Origin: Halobacteroidaceae bacterium | GTDB taxonomy: Bacteria; Bacillota; Halanaerobiia; B1SED10-174 | Length of the DNA stretch: 18,330 nucleotides | Assembly (NCBI GenBank): GCA_003550445.1 | Contig: PUKG01000238.1 | Location: 1 to 18,330, forward strand | Direction of reading: 5' to 3' | In this document: positions 7,398 to 15,725 of the stretch, piece after piece | Numbering within the stretch: position 1 is the stretch's first letter | Layout of the letters: every line of letters starts with the position of its first letter | Made by a program: the position numbers and the translations under genes | The notes under the pieces: model-generated | What the model was told of the DNA's origin: nothing | What the model saw: the letters and a program-made list of their open reading frames with translations, nothing else | Database searches by the model: none

Positions 7398-8267
7398 TCA
7401 AAAAAAGGAATTTGTCCAGGCCCGGCGCCCTCTATTGTCTTCGATTTCCAGGTAACAATATTTCCATTGAGGAGGAATTTGAAAGCTTAATTTTTCAATT
7501 GGATCCCCCTCAAAAGAACCCAATCTCAACCCCATATAGTGTGGCCCAACCAATCTTGCAAACTGGACTGGTGAAGTTTCCACCTGGAGATTATTCCCAT
7601 CCAGAACAATGGAGAAAATTTCCGGACCACAGCTGGAATAAAAATTTCCCTTTCTGATTGCTTCCAGGATAGAATCAGGACTGCATTCTGGAGCATTTAC
7701 CATCACCCAACCACCGTTCCAGCCTGGATGTTCTGGCTTTAAGTGGGCATCGTCCACCGCCAGAGCCAGTGTTTCAGGGTGAGTCATAAGAGCAGCATCC
7801 CAGTGGACCATTCCATTGCTTTTCCCATTAACCCAATGACAAACATGATTATAAATTTCCACACCATCAAATTCCCACCTGAGAAAATCATCCAGAGAAT
7901 TCCCAAGCCAGAAAGGGTGGGCAAGAATTGTTATCACTCCCTGTTCTTTTGCAGTTCGTAAACTTTCTTCAAACCCATTTTCCCTGACCATGTTTTCTAC
8001 TTTTCCCAGGCAAACCACGTGCAAATAAGTCCCGGTCCGGTCATGCCCATCCAATTCTATTCCATCTATCCAGAGGAGGGGATAGGAGGTTTTATCACTT
8101 TTTGTATCGGAAGCAACCCAGTGATCGGTGCGAAACAAAAAATCATAACCCGCCGAAGCATACAGGTCCGCAAGTTCTAAAAAGGTTTTTCCTCCGTCTG
8201 ATTCCTGACTGTGAATATGAGTGTTTCCCTTAAACCAAAAACCGGAAGTATCATAGCGGGAGTTCAT
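7398..8267 (-). CDS. PHP-domain metallohydrolase, CehA/McbA-like
   Basis: The 289-residue protein begins with the PHP metal-binding signature GNTHIHSQESDG (H17, H19, D24), followed by FRTDHW (D48, H49), a mid-domain LAHPFW, and AVDDAH near residue 170. These are the expected metal ligands of the polymerase-and-histidinol-phosphatase fold. The C-terminal part (about 210-289) is beta-rich and ends RGRRAWTNSFF, as in CehA/McbA-type hydrolases. That family includes carbaryl and other ester/amide or phosphoester hydrolases, mostly with unknown natural substrates. No signal peptide is seen, so it acts in the cytosol. It sits between the MoaD-like gene and the sugar-acid kinase, which suggests hydrolysis of an ester, amide, lactone or phosphoester in the imported substrate; that is inference. 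The ribosome site is GGGGG, weak but well spaced. Confidence 0.8.
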   Translation of the reverse strand: MNSRYDTSGFWFKGNTHIHSQESDGGKTFLELADLYASAGYDFLFRTDHWVASDTKSDKTSYPLLWIDGIELDGHDRTGTYLHVVCLGKVENMVRENGFEESLRTAKEQGVITILAHPFWLGNSLDDFLRWEFDGVEIYNHVCHWVNGKSNGMVHWDAALMTHPETLALAVDDAHLKPEHPGWNGGWVMVNAPECSPDSILEAIRKGNFYSSCGPEIFSIVLDGNNLQVETSPVQFARLVGPHYMGLRLGSFEGDPIEKLSFQIPPQWKYCYLEIEDNRGRRAWTNSFF

Positions 8268-8345
8268 TCCCAGCCCCCTTATCAGTTTTTGTAATCATTT
8301 TTTATAAATCAGGTTTGATTTTTTCAGGGATTTTCCATAACTCCC

Positions 8346-8627
8346 TTACCCACCAATAATTGCGGTTATTAAGGTTATTTGATCCCCGTCCTTAATAAAA
8401 TCATCCTTTTTTGCCAGGTAATCATTCTTTTTAATGATTACCCTGTAACCTTCTATTTGCTTATTTGCATCATATCTATAAATAAACTTGGCAAATCTTT
8501 CCCCGTACCTTTCTACTAATTGTTCTAACAGCTCGGCTATAGTTAATTCTTTTTTTGTTTTTATTATTTCGTTTTTTGCTTCTGTTATCTCCATGAAAGG
8601 GGAAAGGTAATGAACCTTTATCTCCAT
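8346..8627 (-). CDS. MoaD/ThiS-family sulfur carrier, partner of the tungsten oxidoreductase
   Basis: A small beta-grasp protein of 93 residues ending in the diglycine tail IIGG, the group that is adenylated and thiocarboxylated in MoaD and ThiS proteins. The core shows the ubiquitin-like pattern: an N-terminal MEIKVHYLSPF strand, TIAELLEQLVERYG helix, and IKDGDQITLITAIIGG end. MoaD homologues are frequently encoded beside aldehyde:ferredoxin oxidoreductases, where they are thought to supply the dithiolene sulfur of the tungstopterin. I chose the ATG at 8627 rather than an in-frame ATG at 8675, because 8627 lies one base after the AOR stop codon (8629-8631), giving translational coupling, and because the longer form only adds 16 unconserved residues inside the AOR gene. 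A ThiS role is less likely given the neighbour. Confidence 0.85.
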   Translation of the reverse strand: MEIKVHYLSPFMEITEAKNEIIKTKKELTIAELLEQLVERYGERFAKFIYRYDANKQIEGYRVIIKKNDYLAKKDDFIKDGDQITLITAIIGG

Positions 8628-8628
8628 T

Positions 8629-10455
8629 TTAAAGCCCCCATTTGGCCAGGGTTTCAGGAAGTGGAACCCCTTCACTATCCCAGCCCCTTAATTTATAATA
8701 TTCCTCTAAAGTTTCATTAAAGGGTTCGGGAACCTGGTTTTTTCTAAAACCGGACCTGCTGGGTTGAAACATTTTTTTGGGGAGGACATCATCTTTTTTG
8801 CTTATCCCGTCTTTAATATTAATCTGCCTCTGGAGATTTACAATCCGCTCTCCTATTTCCATTAAATCCTTAGGGGAGTAGTCCGTCCCCTTAATTAGAT
8901 TTAAAATTTTAGCCACTTCGGTAAGATTCATCCCATGAATGGGGATGAAAATACAAATAACCAGGGAATCATGCAGTGCTGCCAGATCCTGATAGGTTTT
9001 GGCAATCCAGGCTTTTTTCTCCATGGAAAATCTCTCCGGAACCTGGTCATGTCCCATCTCCGGAAGCAGCATTGCCCCACCCTCTCCTACATGAGAATAT
9101 CCCCTTAAATGGCAGGCTCCCCTGGTCCCAGTAGCATAATTGATTGCCAGGCTAAAATAGGAGCGGGGATCATGGGCAGGGAAATCCAGGTTCTTAACCT
9201 CAACAATTAAATCCAATGCTTCTTTACCTATCTCTTCAGCAGCAGGTTTAATTCCCCGGGAAAACCTTGCCCCAAAACCCTCTTTATTTCCGATTTCCAT
9301 AACCATTTCCAGGAGGAACTTTCCATCACCCCAGTTTGCAGCCCTTCCACCCAGGTCGGTTTCTGAAATCAAACCTTTTTCAAAAGCCTCCATTGTAAAA
9401 CCAACAAAAGAACCCGCAGAAATTGTATCAATTCCAAGCCGATTGCAGAGTTCATTGGCCTTGGAAACCGCCTTTACATCATCAACCAGGCAGTTCGAAC
9501 CCAGCATACCAAGGGATTCATATTCTGCCCCGGCCCCTATTATTCTCTCTCCTTCATATTCAAAATCAACATGGTGGTGGCAGCCAACTGGGCAAAACTT
9601 ACACGGCCAGGGTTTGGCATTTACTTCTTTTGTAAAATTTGGGGCCCCAATTTTTTCCGCACCTTCGGGCCATTCTGCCTCAGTCCAGTATTTAATGGGA
9701 AGGTCTCCAACCTGCTCACAGCCCATCAAATCAAGAGCAGTACCGTGAGGCCTGTAACCTTCTTTAGCACTATCACTTAACATTAAAAAAAGTTCTTTAT
9801 TTAATTTTTTGAAGCCCTCTTCGTCATGATATTCCATTTCTCGGTTACCTTTAACCGCTATTGCTTTAAGATTCTTTGAACCCAGAACGGCCCCAATGCC
9901 GCATCTCCCTGCAAAGCTGTGTTTGTCCGCAACAATACAGGCAATTCCAACACCCTTTTCTCCCGCCGGACCAATGGAGGCAACGCTAAGGTTTTTATCA
10001 GAGTGATTATCCCTGATTTTGTCAGCTGTTTTTAGAGCATCCTTTCCCCAGAGGTTTGAACCATCTTCAAGGGAAGCCTTTTCATCACCAATATATAGGT
10101 AGACAGGTTTTTCAGCTTTTCCTTCAATAATCAAAAGTTGATACCCCGTTTTTCCAAAGTGCACCCCCCATTCAGCGCCTGCCGTTGTAACGGCGAAGGT
10201 TTTGGTAAGAGGGGATTTGGATACCACCGACCATTTTGCCCCACCGGGAACTGGATAACCCTGAAAAGGTCCAACGGCGAAAATCACCTTATTCTCGGGA
10301 GAATAGGGTTCAACAGCCGGTGGGACTTCATCATAGAGGTATTTTGAAGCCAAACCCGACCCCCCCAGGAAATTTTTAATTAATTCCTTTGGAATGGATT
10401 CTTTTTCTACCGAGCCCGTGGTTAAATTTACCCTAAGCAAAAAGTTATTTTCCAT
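8629..10455 (-). CDS. Tungsten-dependent aldehyde:ferredoxin oxidoreductase (AOR no. 1)
   Basis: This 608-residue protein has the full AOR layout and the usual family length. The N-terminal tungstopterin-binding domain includes GGSGLASKYLYDEV, SPLTKTFAVTTAGAEWG and AGRCGIGAVLGSKNLKAIAVKG. The [4Fe-4S] ligands are C285-x2-C288-x3-C292 (PCKFCPVGC) with the distal C501 (DSLVIC). The second pterin motifs are GIDTISAG and FPAHDPRSY, and RGACHLRG places H449 where Pyrococcus AOR has its active-site histidine. These enzymes oxidise aldehydes to acids in the cytosol and pass electrons to ferredoxin. The ATG is preceded by GGAGG. A 213-base gap with a candidate promoter lies upstream and the MoaD-like gene is coupled downstream. 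The substrate is not readable; sugar or glyceraldehyde-type aldehydes fit the neighbours. Confidence 0.92.
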   Translation of the reverse strand: MENNFLLRVNLTTGSVEKESIPKELIKNFLGGSGLASKYLYDEVPPAVEPYSPENKVIFAVGPFQGYPVPGGAKWSVVSKSPLTKTFAVTTAGAEWGVHFGKTGYQLLIIEGKAEKPVYLYIGDEKASLEDGSNLWGKDALKTADKIRDNHSDKNLSVASIGPAGEKGVGIACIVADKHSFAGRCGIGAVLGSKNLKAIAVKGNREMEYHDEEGFKKLNKELFLMLSDSAKEGYRPHGTALDLMGCEQVGDLPIKYWTEAEWPEGAEKIGAPNFTKEVNAKPWPCKFCPVGCHHHVDFEYEGERIIGAGAEYESLGMLGSNCLVDDVKAVSKANELCNRLGIDTISAGSFVGFTMEAFEKGLISETDLGGRAANWGDGKFLLEMVMEIGNKEGFGARFSRGIKPAAEEIGKEALDLIVEVKNLDFPAHDPRSYFSLAINYATGTRGACHLRGYSHVGEGGAMLLPEMGHDQVPERFSMEKKAWIAKTYQDLAALHDSLVICIFIPIHGMNLTEVAKILNLIKGTDYSPKDLMEIGERIVNLQRQINIKDGISKKDDVLPKKMFQPSRSGFRKNQVPEPFNETLEEYYKLRGWDSEGVPLPETLAKWGL

Positions 10456-10508
10456 TGATTCCCTCCAGAATCCAAAATTTTAATTTCGATCCATCTAAAA
10501 ACCAGTTT

Positions 10509-10535
10509 ATTGTAATAACTACTTAAATTTGCCAA
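10509..10535 (-). promoter_or_regulatory. Candidate promoter with overlapping AT palindrome before AOR no. 1
   Basis: On the minus strand, TTGGCA (10530-10535) and TACAAT (10509-10514) are separated by 15 bases, a little short for sigma-A. The -10 overlaps the inverted repeat TTATT-GT-AATAA (10507-10518), a possible operator for the GntR regulator encoded just upstream. No terminator is visible between the GntR gene and AOR no. 1, so this would be an internal promoter of the operon. The rest of the 213-base gap (10456-10668) shows only AT-rich sequence. Confidence 0.3.
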
Positions 10536-10668
10536 AACCCCGATTGCTCCTTAGAACAACTTAAAATTTCCAGAAAAATTTCCCTGCGGGATTTGCATAA
10601 ATCGGGAAAACCCAAAAATAACCTTTTTATCTTTAAAAATTGTTTTTCTGTTTGGATCTATTGAGTTT

Positions 10669-11310
10669 TTATTTTGCCATATCTTCTTCTGACAAGTACT
10701 GGAGAATTGATTTCGTGGCATTATCAATATGATCAGAAAGGATTTCCCGGGTCTTTTCTTTATTCCCTGCTAAAATGGCTTCCATAATTGATATATGGTA
10801 CTGGTTGGCTTTTTTGATGCCGTCAATATCCAGGTGCCGGAAAAACATTACAAGTTCTCTAATTCTTCCGAACCTTTCCAGTAGATAGCTATTATTGGAG
10901 GCATTAATTATTTCGTCATGGAATTCTATATCCAGCCTGTTAAACTCGGTCCGGGAAAACTTTTCAGTTTCCTGGATTTTCTTTAATAAGGCAGAAATTT
11001 TGTCCTTATCTATCCGAGAAAAGTGGTTATCAATACAGTAAAGTTCAAACATTTTTCTCGTTTCCATAATATCCTTAACTTCTTTAAAGGTATATTTTTT
11101 GACAAAATAACCTACCCTTGGTTTTTTCTCCACCATACCCTCAGCATCCAGCATATTTAGAGCATCCCTAATTGGCATATAGCTAATGTTATATTCTTCG
11201 GCAAGGGTTCTGATACAAAGTTGATCTCCCGATTTAAAGTCCTGTTTTAATATTTTCTTTTTAAGATCTTTATGGATCTGCTGGGAAATATTATCCTTGG
11301 TAATTGCCAT
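10669..11310 (-). CDS. GntR-family transcriptional regulator, FadR/FCD subfamily
   Basis: The 213-residue protein has an N-terminal winged helix (about 8-72) with the family signature RTLAEEYNISYMPIRDALNML and the wing VEKKPRVGYFV. An FCD effector domain follows (about 80-205). The residues expected to bind a metal in FCD domains are present: D127 and H131 (LDIEFHDE), H172 (YHISIMEA) and H194 (LSDHIDNA). FCD regulators usually sense small organic or sugar acids such as gluconate, lactate or galactonate, which matches the downstream kinase, LarA homologue and aldolase. The ATG is preceded by GGGAGGGAG. It lies in the middle of the operon, in the same direction, and is the likely local regulator; repressor or activator cannot be told. 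Confidence 0.9.
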   Translation of the reverse strand: MAITKDNISQQIHKDLKKKILKQDFKSGDQLCIRTLAEEYNISYMPIRDALNMLDAEGMVEKKPRVGYFVKKYTFKEVKDIMETRKMFELYCIDNHFSRIDKDKISALLKKIQETEKFSRTEFNRLDIEFHDEIINASNNSYLLERFGRIRELVMFFRHLDIDGIKKANQYHISIMEAILAGNKEKTREILSDHIDNATKSILQYLSEEDMAK

Positions 11311-11359
11311 AAACTCCCTCCCTTCATTAAAAAACCTTTAGGAATACCATTATTTTTCT

Positions 11360-12697
11360 TTAACTAAAAATCTGCTCCCAGAACTCCAGGACGTTTGTGT
11401 CCTTATTCTCTTCTTTAAATTTTTTAATTATATCCTTTGCCAGGCTTCCCCCATCAACCATTAAATCAATTACCGTAGAAGCAAGGGTTTTTGCAGAAAC
11501 AATATATGCCAGTTCTTCGTCATTTATCCGGAAATTCCGGGAATGGGCATTCCCTTCCGCCCCTCCGATAAAAGGGTGGATTGCGGGCAGCATATGCATA
11601 ATATCCCCAATATCACTTGAGCCGGTTTGATGTTCCATTTCCTGAATTTTTCCATCCTCAACAAATTCAAGTAAATTGGACCGGAAAACTTCATTTAATT
11701 CCGGACAATTTTTCTGAGGAAAATAACCGGGGATGGTCTTAATTTTAACCTCTGCTCCAACTCCCATAGCCCCTGCCTGGAGAGCCCTATCCACCTTTTT
11801 ACTTGCAGACAAAATACTTTCAAATGTTTTTCCCCTGACATAAGTTTCCATTGTAACATTTGCTGGAATTACATTGACTAACTCCCCGCCTCTGGTAATT
11901 ATGGGATGAACCCTTATATAATCATCCTCTTTAAAGGTTTCCCTCTGCATATGGATTGCCTGCAGCCCGAGCATGCAGGCGTTTAAAGCGTTAATTCCCA
12001 GGTGTGGTTCTGCCCCGGCATGGGCTTCTTGCCCCAGGTAATTAACAAATTTTGCAATAAATCCGTTAGCCGTGCCCCCCATCATCACCTTCTTGCCCTT
12101 GGGGTTGCTATATAAGTGGAACATTAAAACAATATCTATATCATCAAAAACTCCCTGCCGAATTAATTCCTGTTTCCCACCAAAAAATTTGATTTTCCCA
12201 GAATTCCTTAATTCTTCTCTATAGCCGAGTTCAATGTACTCCTCGGCGGGAACTCCAATAAAAGTCAGCTTTCCCGCCAGCTTTTTTAACTGGCTGAAAC
12301 CTGAAAAAGCCCGGGCCAATCCAACCATTACCGCCGCCTGCACATTATGACCGCAGGCGTGAACGGCTCCAGTTTCTGGATCAGCATCGGGATGATCATT
12401 ACAAATAACACTATCCAATTCTCCTAAAATGGCAATATTTGGCCCCCTGTTCTCCTTATCAGAAGAACATTTTAGCTCGGCCTTAAACCCTGTAAGACCA
12501 AGTCCTTTTTCTACATCAAAACCTGAATCTTTTAATATTTTTGTCAGAAAGTCTGCTGTTTTAACCTCTTTAAAACCCAGCTCAGGATTATTATATATTT
12601 TTCTTCCCATTTCAATAATTTCCGGACCAAGCAGTTCGATTTTCTTTAAGATTTCCGTTTTCAACTCCCTGTTTGCTTCCGGCCGAGCTTCCACCAT
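11360..12697 (-). CDS. M20-family metallo-amidohydrolase (AbgB/amidohydrolase type)
   Basis: The 445-residue protein is an M20 zinc-type amidohydrolase with a catalytic domain split by a dimerisation insert. Visible landmarks are ILGELDSV, HACGHN (residues 113-118), the general base pair in GVPAEEY (E152-E153), MFHLYSNPKGKK, the insert beginning near VNYLGQEAHAGAEPHLGINAL, and GGAEGNAHSRNF near the end. M20 amidohydrolases cleave N-acyl or peptide bonds of amino acids, aminobenzoyl-glutamate and related compounds. I chose the ATG at 12697 over the in-frame GTG at 12703, because the GTG is part of the Shine-Dalgarno GGGAGGTG and the ATG is correctly spaced from it. It follows AOR no. 2 by 13 bases. 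Its presence suggests that an amide-linked group is removed from the substrate; that is inference. Confidence 0.88.
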   Translation of the reverse strand: MVEARPEANRELKTEILKKIELLGPEIIEMGRKIYNNPELGFKEVKTADFLTKILKDSGFDVEKGLGLTGFKAELKCSSDKENRGPNIAILGELDSVICNDHPDADPETGAVHACGHNVQAAVMVGLARAFSGFSQLKKLAGKLTFIGVPAEEYIELGYREELRNSGKIKFFGGKQELIRQGVFDDIDIVLMFHLYSNPKGKKVMMGGTANGFIAKFVNYLGQEAHAGAEPHLGINALNACMLGLQAIHMQRETFKEDDYIRVHPIITRGGELVNVIPANVTMETYVRGKTFESILSASKKVDRALQAGAMGVGAEVKIKTIPGYFPQKNCPELNEVFRSNLLEFVEDGKIQEMEHQTGSSDIGDIMHMLPAIHPFIGGAEGNAHSRNFRINDEELAYIVSAKTLASTVIDLMVDGGSLAKDIIKKFKEENKDTNVLEFWEQIFS

Positions 12698-12710
12698 ATT
12701 CACCTCCCTT

Positions 12711-14621
12711 TTATTCCTTCTTTTCCAACCTCTCGCTGAGCCAGCCTAAACCAAGTTCAATCAATTTTGCTTTACCTGGAACACCGGAACTATCCCAGCC
12801 GGCAACCTGGTAATATGCTTTTATGGTTTTTTCCAGGGCTTCTTTCTCTATTTTTGCCCCTTTTCTCGGACCTGATTGGAAAGGTTCGAACATTCTTGGG
12901 GGTAACCTGTCCTCTTCCGCTCCAATGCCGTTTAACACATTGAAAACCTTGAGCATGTTTACCCTTCTTTCCCCAAGTTTCATTAGCTCCCAGGCGGAAT
13001 AATTCCAGCCTGTAATTGCTTTAATTAGCTCCAGAATATCACTTAATTCCCAGGTTCCCCCGGGCACAGATGTAAAGGTGCAGATATCAAAAACGTCATG
13101 AAAACTATTAATCATCTGTCCATAATAAAAAAACGCTGCTTTCCCCAAATCAAGGTCATCTGGAGAATGGGTATCGTAAAAACCAAAACTATTAAGCTGA
13201 TCGGGAACATTATCAAAACCATCCGGGGATAATCCAGGGTCTCCAAAATGGCCAATATGGTCCGGGCCAATGGGCTGAACAGCATAAGCCAGCCCAAAGC
13301 TTACCTTTGCCCTTGGATCGTGGGCGGCAAAATCCATTCCCTTAACGTGAACTGCCAGTTTCTCTGCCTCTTTACCCATTTTTTCCGCAGCCTTCCTGAT
13401 CCCGTCAGCCAGGAGATTGCCAATTCCCTTCCTCTCCTTGACGGCTTTAATTAACTGGATAAGGGCTTCATTGTTTCCAAACACCAATTCAATTCCCTCA
13501 GCTTCTTCTTTTTTAATTAATCCTTTTTCATAGCACTCCATGGCAAAGGCCGCAATACTTCCCATAGAAACTGCATCCAATCCGTATTTATTACACATCT
13601 CGTTTGCTTTTGCTACGGTTAATAGATCCCCAATTTCGGTATAAGGTCCTAAAGCTGAAATCCCCTCATATTCAGGTCCCCCGTAAGCAGGGTCCAGTTC
13701 AAAACCTTCTGTTTCATTGGAAACCGTCATTTTACATCTTACCGAACAGGCATAACAGGCCTCGGCCCGGTGGAAAATGGTTTCGTGAATTTTCTCTCCC
13801 GATAAATTTTCTGCTTTTGAAAAAACACCGGTCTGAAAATTTTTTGTGGGGAGCTGACCATCGGTATTTTGCAGGGTAGTAACTCCAGCTGTTCCAAGCC
13901 TGTTCAGAAGGTTATTAAAAGGATTATCCTTAAATTTCCCGGCAAAGGATTTAACCTTCTCCCGTAAAAGTTCCTCATTAAAAACATTTACCTTTTTGCT
14001 TCCCCTGACCGCAATAGCCTTAAGGTTTTTTGATCCCATAACGGCACCAAGCCCGCCTCTGCCGTTAAAATGCTTTAGATTATTTACAATACAGGCAAAG
14101 CTAACCAGGTTTTCACCTGCCGGTCCGATTTGAGTAACGATGGCTTTATCCTCTTTTAAATCCTTCCTTATTCCCATTTCTGCTTCTTTTGTTACCCTGC
14201 CCCAGATGTTTTCTGCAGATTTCAGCTCTACTTTATCATCAAGTATCGCTAAATAAACAGGTTTTTTAGCTTTACCTGTAATAACCACGGCGTCATAACC
14301 GGCTTTTTTTAGTTCGGGGCCGAAATAACCTCCTGCTTCGCTATCAACAATTGTTCCCGTAAGGGGGGAAACAGAAACAACTGAATGCCTTGAAAACCCG
14401 GGAACTGGGGTTCCTGTAAGGGGGCTTGCGGCAAAAACAATTGTATTTTCAGGATCCAAAGCCCCGATTCCTTTTTTCCAGTTTTTTAATAGGTAATAAG
14501 CCCCAAGGTTGGCTCCACCCACGTAACGCCGGTAAAACGCATCTCCGGGGTGTTCCAAACCAATTTCCCCACTTGAGAGGTTAACCATTAAAATCCTGTT
14601 ATTATAACCAAATGAGCTCAT
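12711..14621 (-). CDS. Tungsten-dependent aldehyde:ferredoxin oxidoreductase family protein (AOR no. 2)
   Basis: A second full-length AOR-family protein, 636 residues. It shares the pterin motifs (VGGANLGAYYL, SPLTGTIVDSEAGG, NGRGGLGAVMGSKNLKAIAVRG, GLDAVSMG, FAAHDPRAK) and [4Fe-4S] ligands C289-x2-C292-x3-C296 (CYACSVRC) with distal C514 (FDICTF). It differs from AOR no. 1 around the active site: where no. 1 has ATGTRGACHLRG, this one has AVQPIGPDHIGHFGDPG, so it belongs to another clade and probably takes another aldehyde or acid. A shared MoaD-like partner is encoded only next to no. 1. The ATG is preceded by GGAGG. It lies between the toroid protein and the M20 hydrolase with short gaps, so it is in the same operon. 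Confidence 0.92.
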   Translation of the reverse strand: MSSFGYNNRILMVNLSSGEIGLEHPGDAFYRRYVGGANLGAYYLLKNWKKGIGALDPENTIVFAASPLTGTPVPGFSRHSVVSVSPLTGTIVDSEAGGYFGPELKKAGYDAVVITGKAKKPVYLAILDDKVELKSAENIWGRVTKEAEMGIRKDLKEDKAIVTQIGPAGENLVSFACIVNNLKHFNGRGGLGAVMGSKNLKAIAVRGSKKVNVFNEELLREKVKSFAGKFKDNPFNNLLNRLGTAGVTTLQNTDGQLPTKNFQTGVFSKAENLSGEKIHETIFHRAEACYACSVRCKMTVSNETEGFELDPAYGGPEYEGISALGPYTEIGDLLTVAKANEMCNKYGLDAVSMGSIAAFAMECYEKGLIKKEEAEGIELVFGNNEALIQLIKAVKERKGIGNLLADGIRKAAEKMGKEAEKLAVHVKGMDFAAHDPRAKVSFGLAYAVQPIGPDHIGHFGDPGLSPDGFDNVPDQLNSFGFYDTHSPDDLDLGKAAFFYYGQMINSFHDVFDICTFTSVPGGTWELSDILELIKAITGWNYSAWELMKLGERRVNMLKVFNVLNGIGAEEDRLPPRMFEPFQSGPRKGAKIEKEALEKTIKAYYQVAGWDSSGVPGKAKLIELGLGWLSERLEKKE

Positions 14622-14677
14622 GGGTCCTCCTTTTTAAATCCAAATTTTCCTTTAATAAAGAAAATGCCCGGTCCCTT

Positions 14678-15709
14678 TTATAGTGATGGTAACATTTCGT
14701 GAAGGAGAACAATAAATTCTGAGGTTACATCCATTGTTGTTACTTTTAAATCCTTTTCTTTACTGACATTATACCAGCACCCTGAGGGATCCTGGGCTGC
14801 AACTAAATAGTCCGCCACTTCCCGAGCCATGTTCCTGTATTCCTCTTTTTCGGTCACGTTAAAAAGGTATGAAGCAGCCCACCCTATCTTTCCACTTTGA
14901 GGTGTAGAATATTTGTCGGGAGCAGCTTTTTTTATTAGTTGAAGATAATCTTCAGCCAGTTTTAAATAATTATCCCTGCCTGAAAATTGAGCAAGTTTGG
15001 TTAAAAATACTGCTGCAATACCGAGTTCAAAGTAAAACTGTTTTTCCTTCTTAAAATCAAGGTAATAAGCCGCTGACATATCTTCGGAGAAGGTTTTAAA
15101 AAGGCCCTCTCCGGGTTTATAGTGGAAGTAAAAACCGCGGTTTAGGTCGGGTTGTTCTGAATACATTTTTTCAAATAAAGAAGCGGTTTTTAAAGCTGAA
15201 TCCAGATTTCCGGTGTAAAGACAGGCAATACCCGCCATAGCCGTGCACATAATATCAAAAGTAATCTCGGGCTTATTGAAAGCCTTATAAACACTGTCCC
15301 CATCTCCATGGGATCCTTTGGCTACCTCCCCAATTAAGGCTTTATCGGTTAAAAAGCCTCCCTCACTGGATTGAATCCCCAGCAAAAAGTTAACCGCCGG
15401 AATTGAGATATCAAAAAATCCATTAACATGTGCCCCTACGGCAAGCCAGGCATTGGCATAAGGATAAACACCTTCATAAATTCCCCGTTCGTAAGGCCCG
15501 GTAAAATCTCCATTAGCATCTAAAATATTATCCCTGATCCAGGTCAAAAGTTTCCAGGCAGATTCAATTCTCCCCGCGGAAATAAAAGCCATGGGCAATT
15601 TATAATAACTCCCTATACCCGCCTCCAGGGGGCTGATACTCCCATCCTCTTTCTGGTGATTGGCCATCCAATCCGCTGCCTTAGAAATTGCTTCTTTATA
15701 CTCGCTCAT
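14678..15709 (-). CDS. Cytosolic alpha/alpha-toroid (six-hairpin / terpenoid-cyclase-like fold) protein
   Basis: This 343-residue protein is almost entirely helical and contains repeated toroid motifs of the kind LxxxQxxxGxW/F: ADWMANHQKEDGSI near the start, VNFLLGIQSSEGGFLTD in the middle and VADYLVAAQDPSGCWYN near the end. Such repeats build alpha/alpha barrels found in six-hairpin glycosidases, polysaccharide lyases and terpenoid cyclases. The DxDD motif of squalene-hopene cyclases is absent and no signal peptide is present. Directly downstream of a sialidase-like protein and in a sugar-acid operon, a glycosidase, lyase or sugar-epimerase role is more plausible, but the function is not recognised. 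The start was placed at the ATG at 15709, preceded by GGGAGG. A longer in-frame start (15898) would overlap the upstream gene by 173 bases and adds unconserved residues. Confidence 0.6.
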   Translation of the reverse strand: MSEYKEAISKAADWMANHQKEDGSISPLEAGIGSYYKLPMAFISAGRIESAWKLLTWIRDNILDANGDFTGPYERGIYEGVYPYANAWLAVGAHVNGFFDISIPAVNFLLGIQSSEGGFLTDKALIGEVAKGSHGDGDSVYKAFNKPEITFDIMCTAMAGIACLYTGNLDSALKTASLFEKMYSEQPDLNRGFYFHYKPGEGLFKTFSEDMSAAYYLDFKKEKQFYFELGIAAVFLTKLAQFSGRDNYLKLAEDYLQLIKKAAPDKYSTPQSGKIGWAASYLFNVTEKEEYRNMAREVADYLVAAQDPSGCWYNVSKEKDLKVTTMDVTSEFIVLLHEMLPSL

Positions 15710-15725
15710 TTTTTCCAACCTCCCT

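Noticed and set aside
8306..8321. AAATCA-GGTT-TGATTT inverted repeat between the MoaD-like and PHP genes
   Set aside because: Short, AT-only outside the loop, no T tract directly after it; likely chance in AT-rich sequence.
10590..10603. GATTT-GCAT-AAATC inverted repeat before AOR no. 1 as a regulator operator
   Set aside because: Five-base arms only, not repeated elsewhere that I can see, and further from the candidate promoter than the TTATTGTAATAA palindrome.
12698..12703. GTG start for the M20 gene
   Set aside because: The GTG belongs to the GGGAGGTG ribosome site; the next in-frame ATG is correctly spaced.
14678..15709. Squalene-hopene cyclase identity for the toroid protein
   Set aside because: Only the toroid repeats are similar; the DxDD motif is absent, the protein is about half the usual length, and the neighbours are sugar enzymes.
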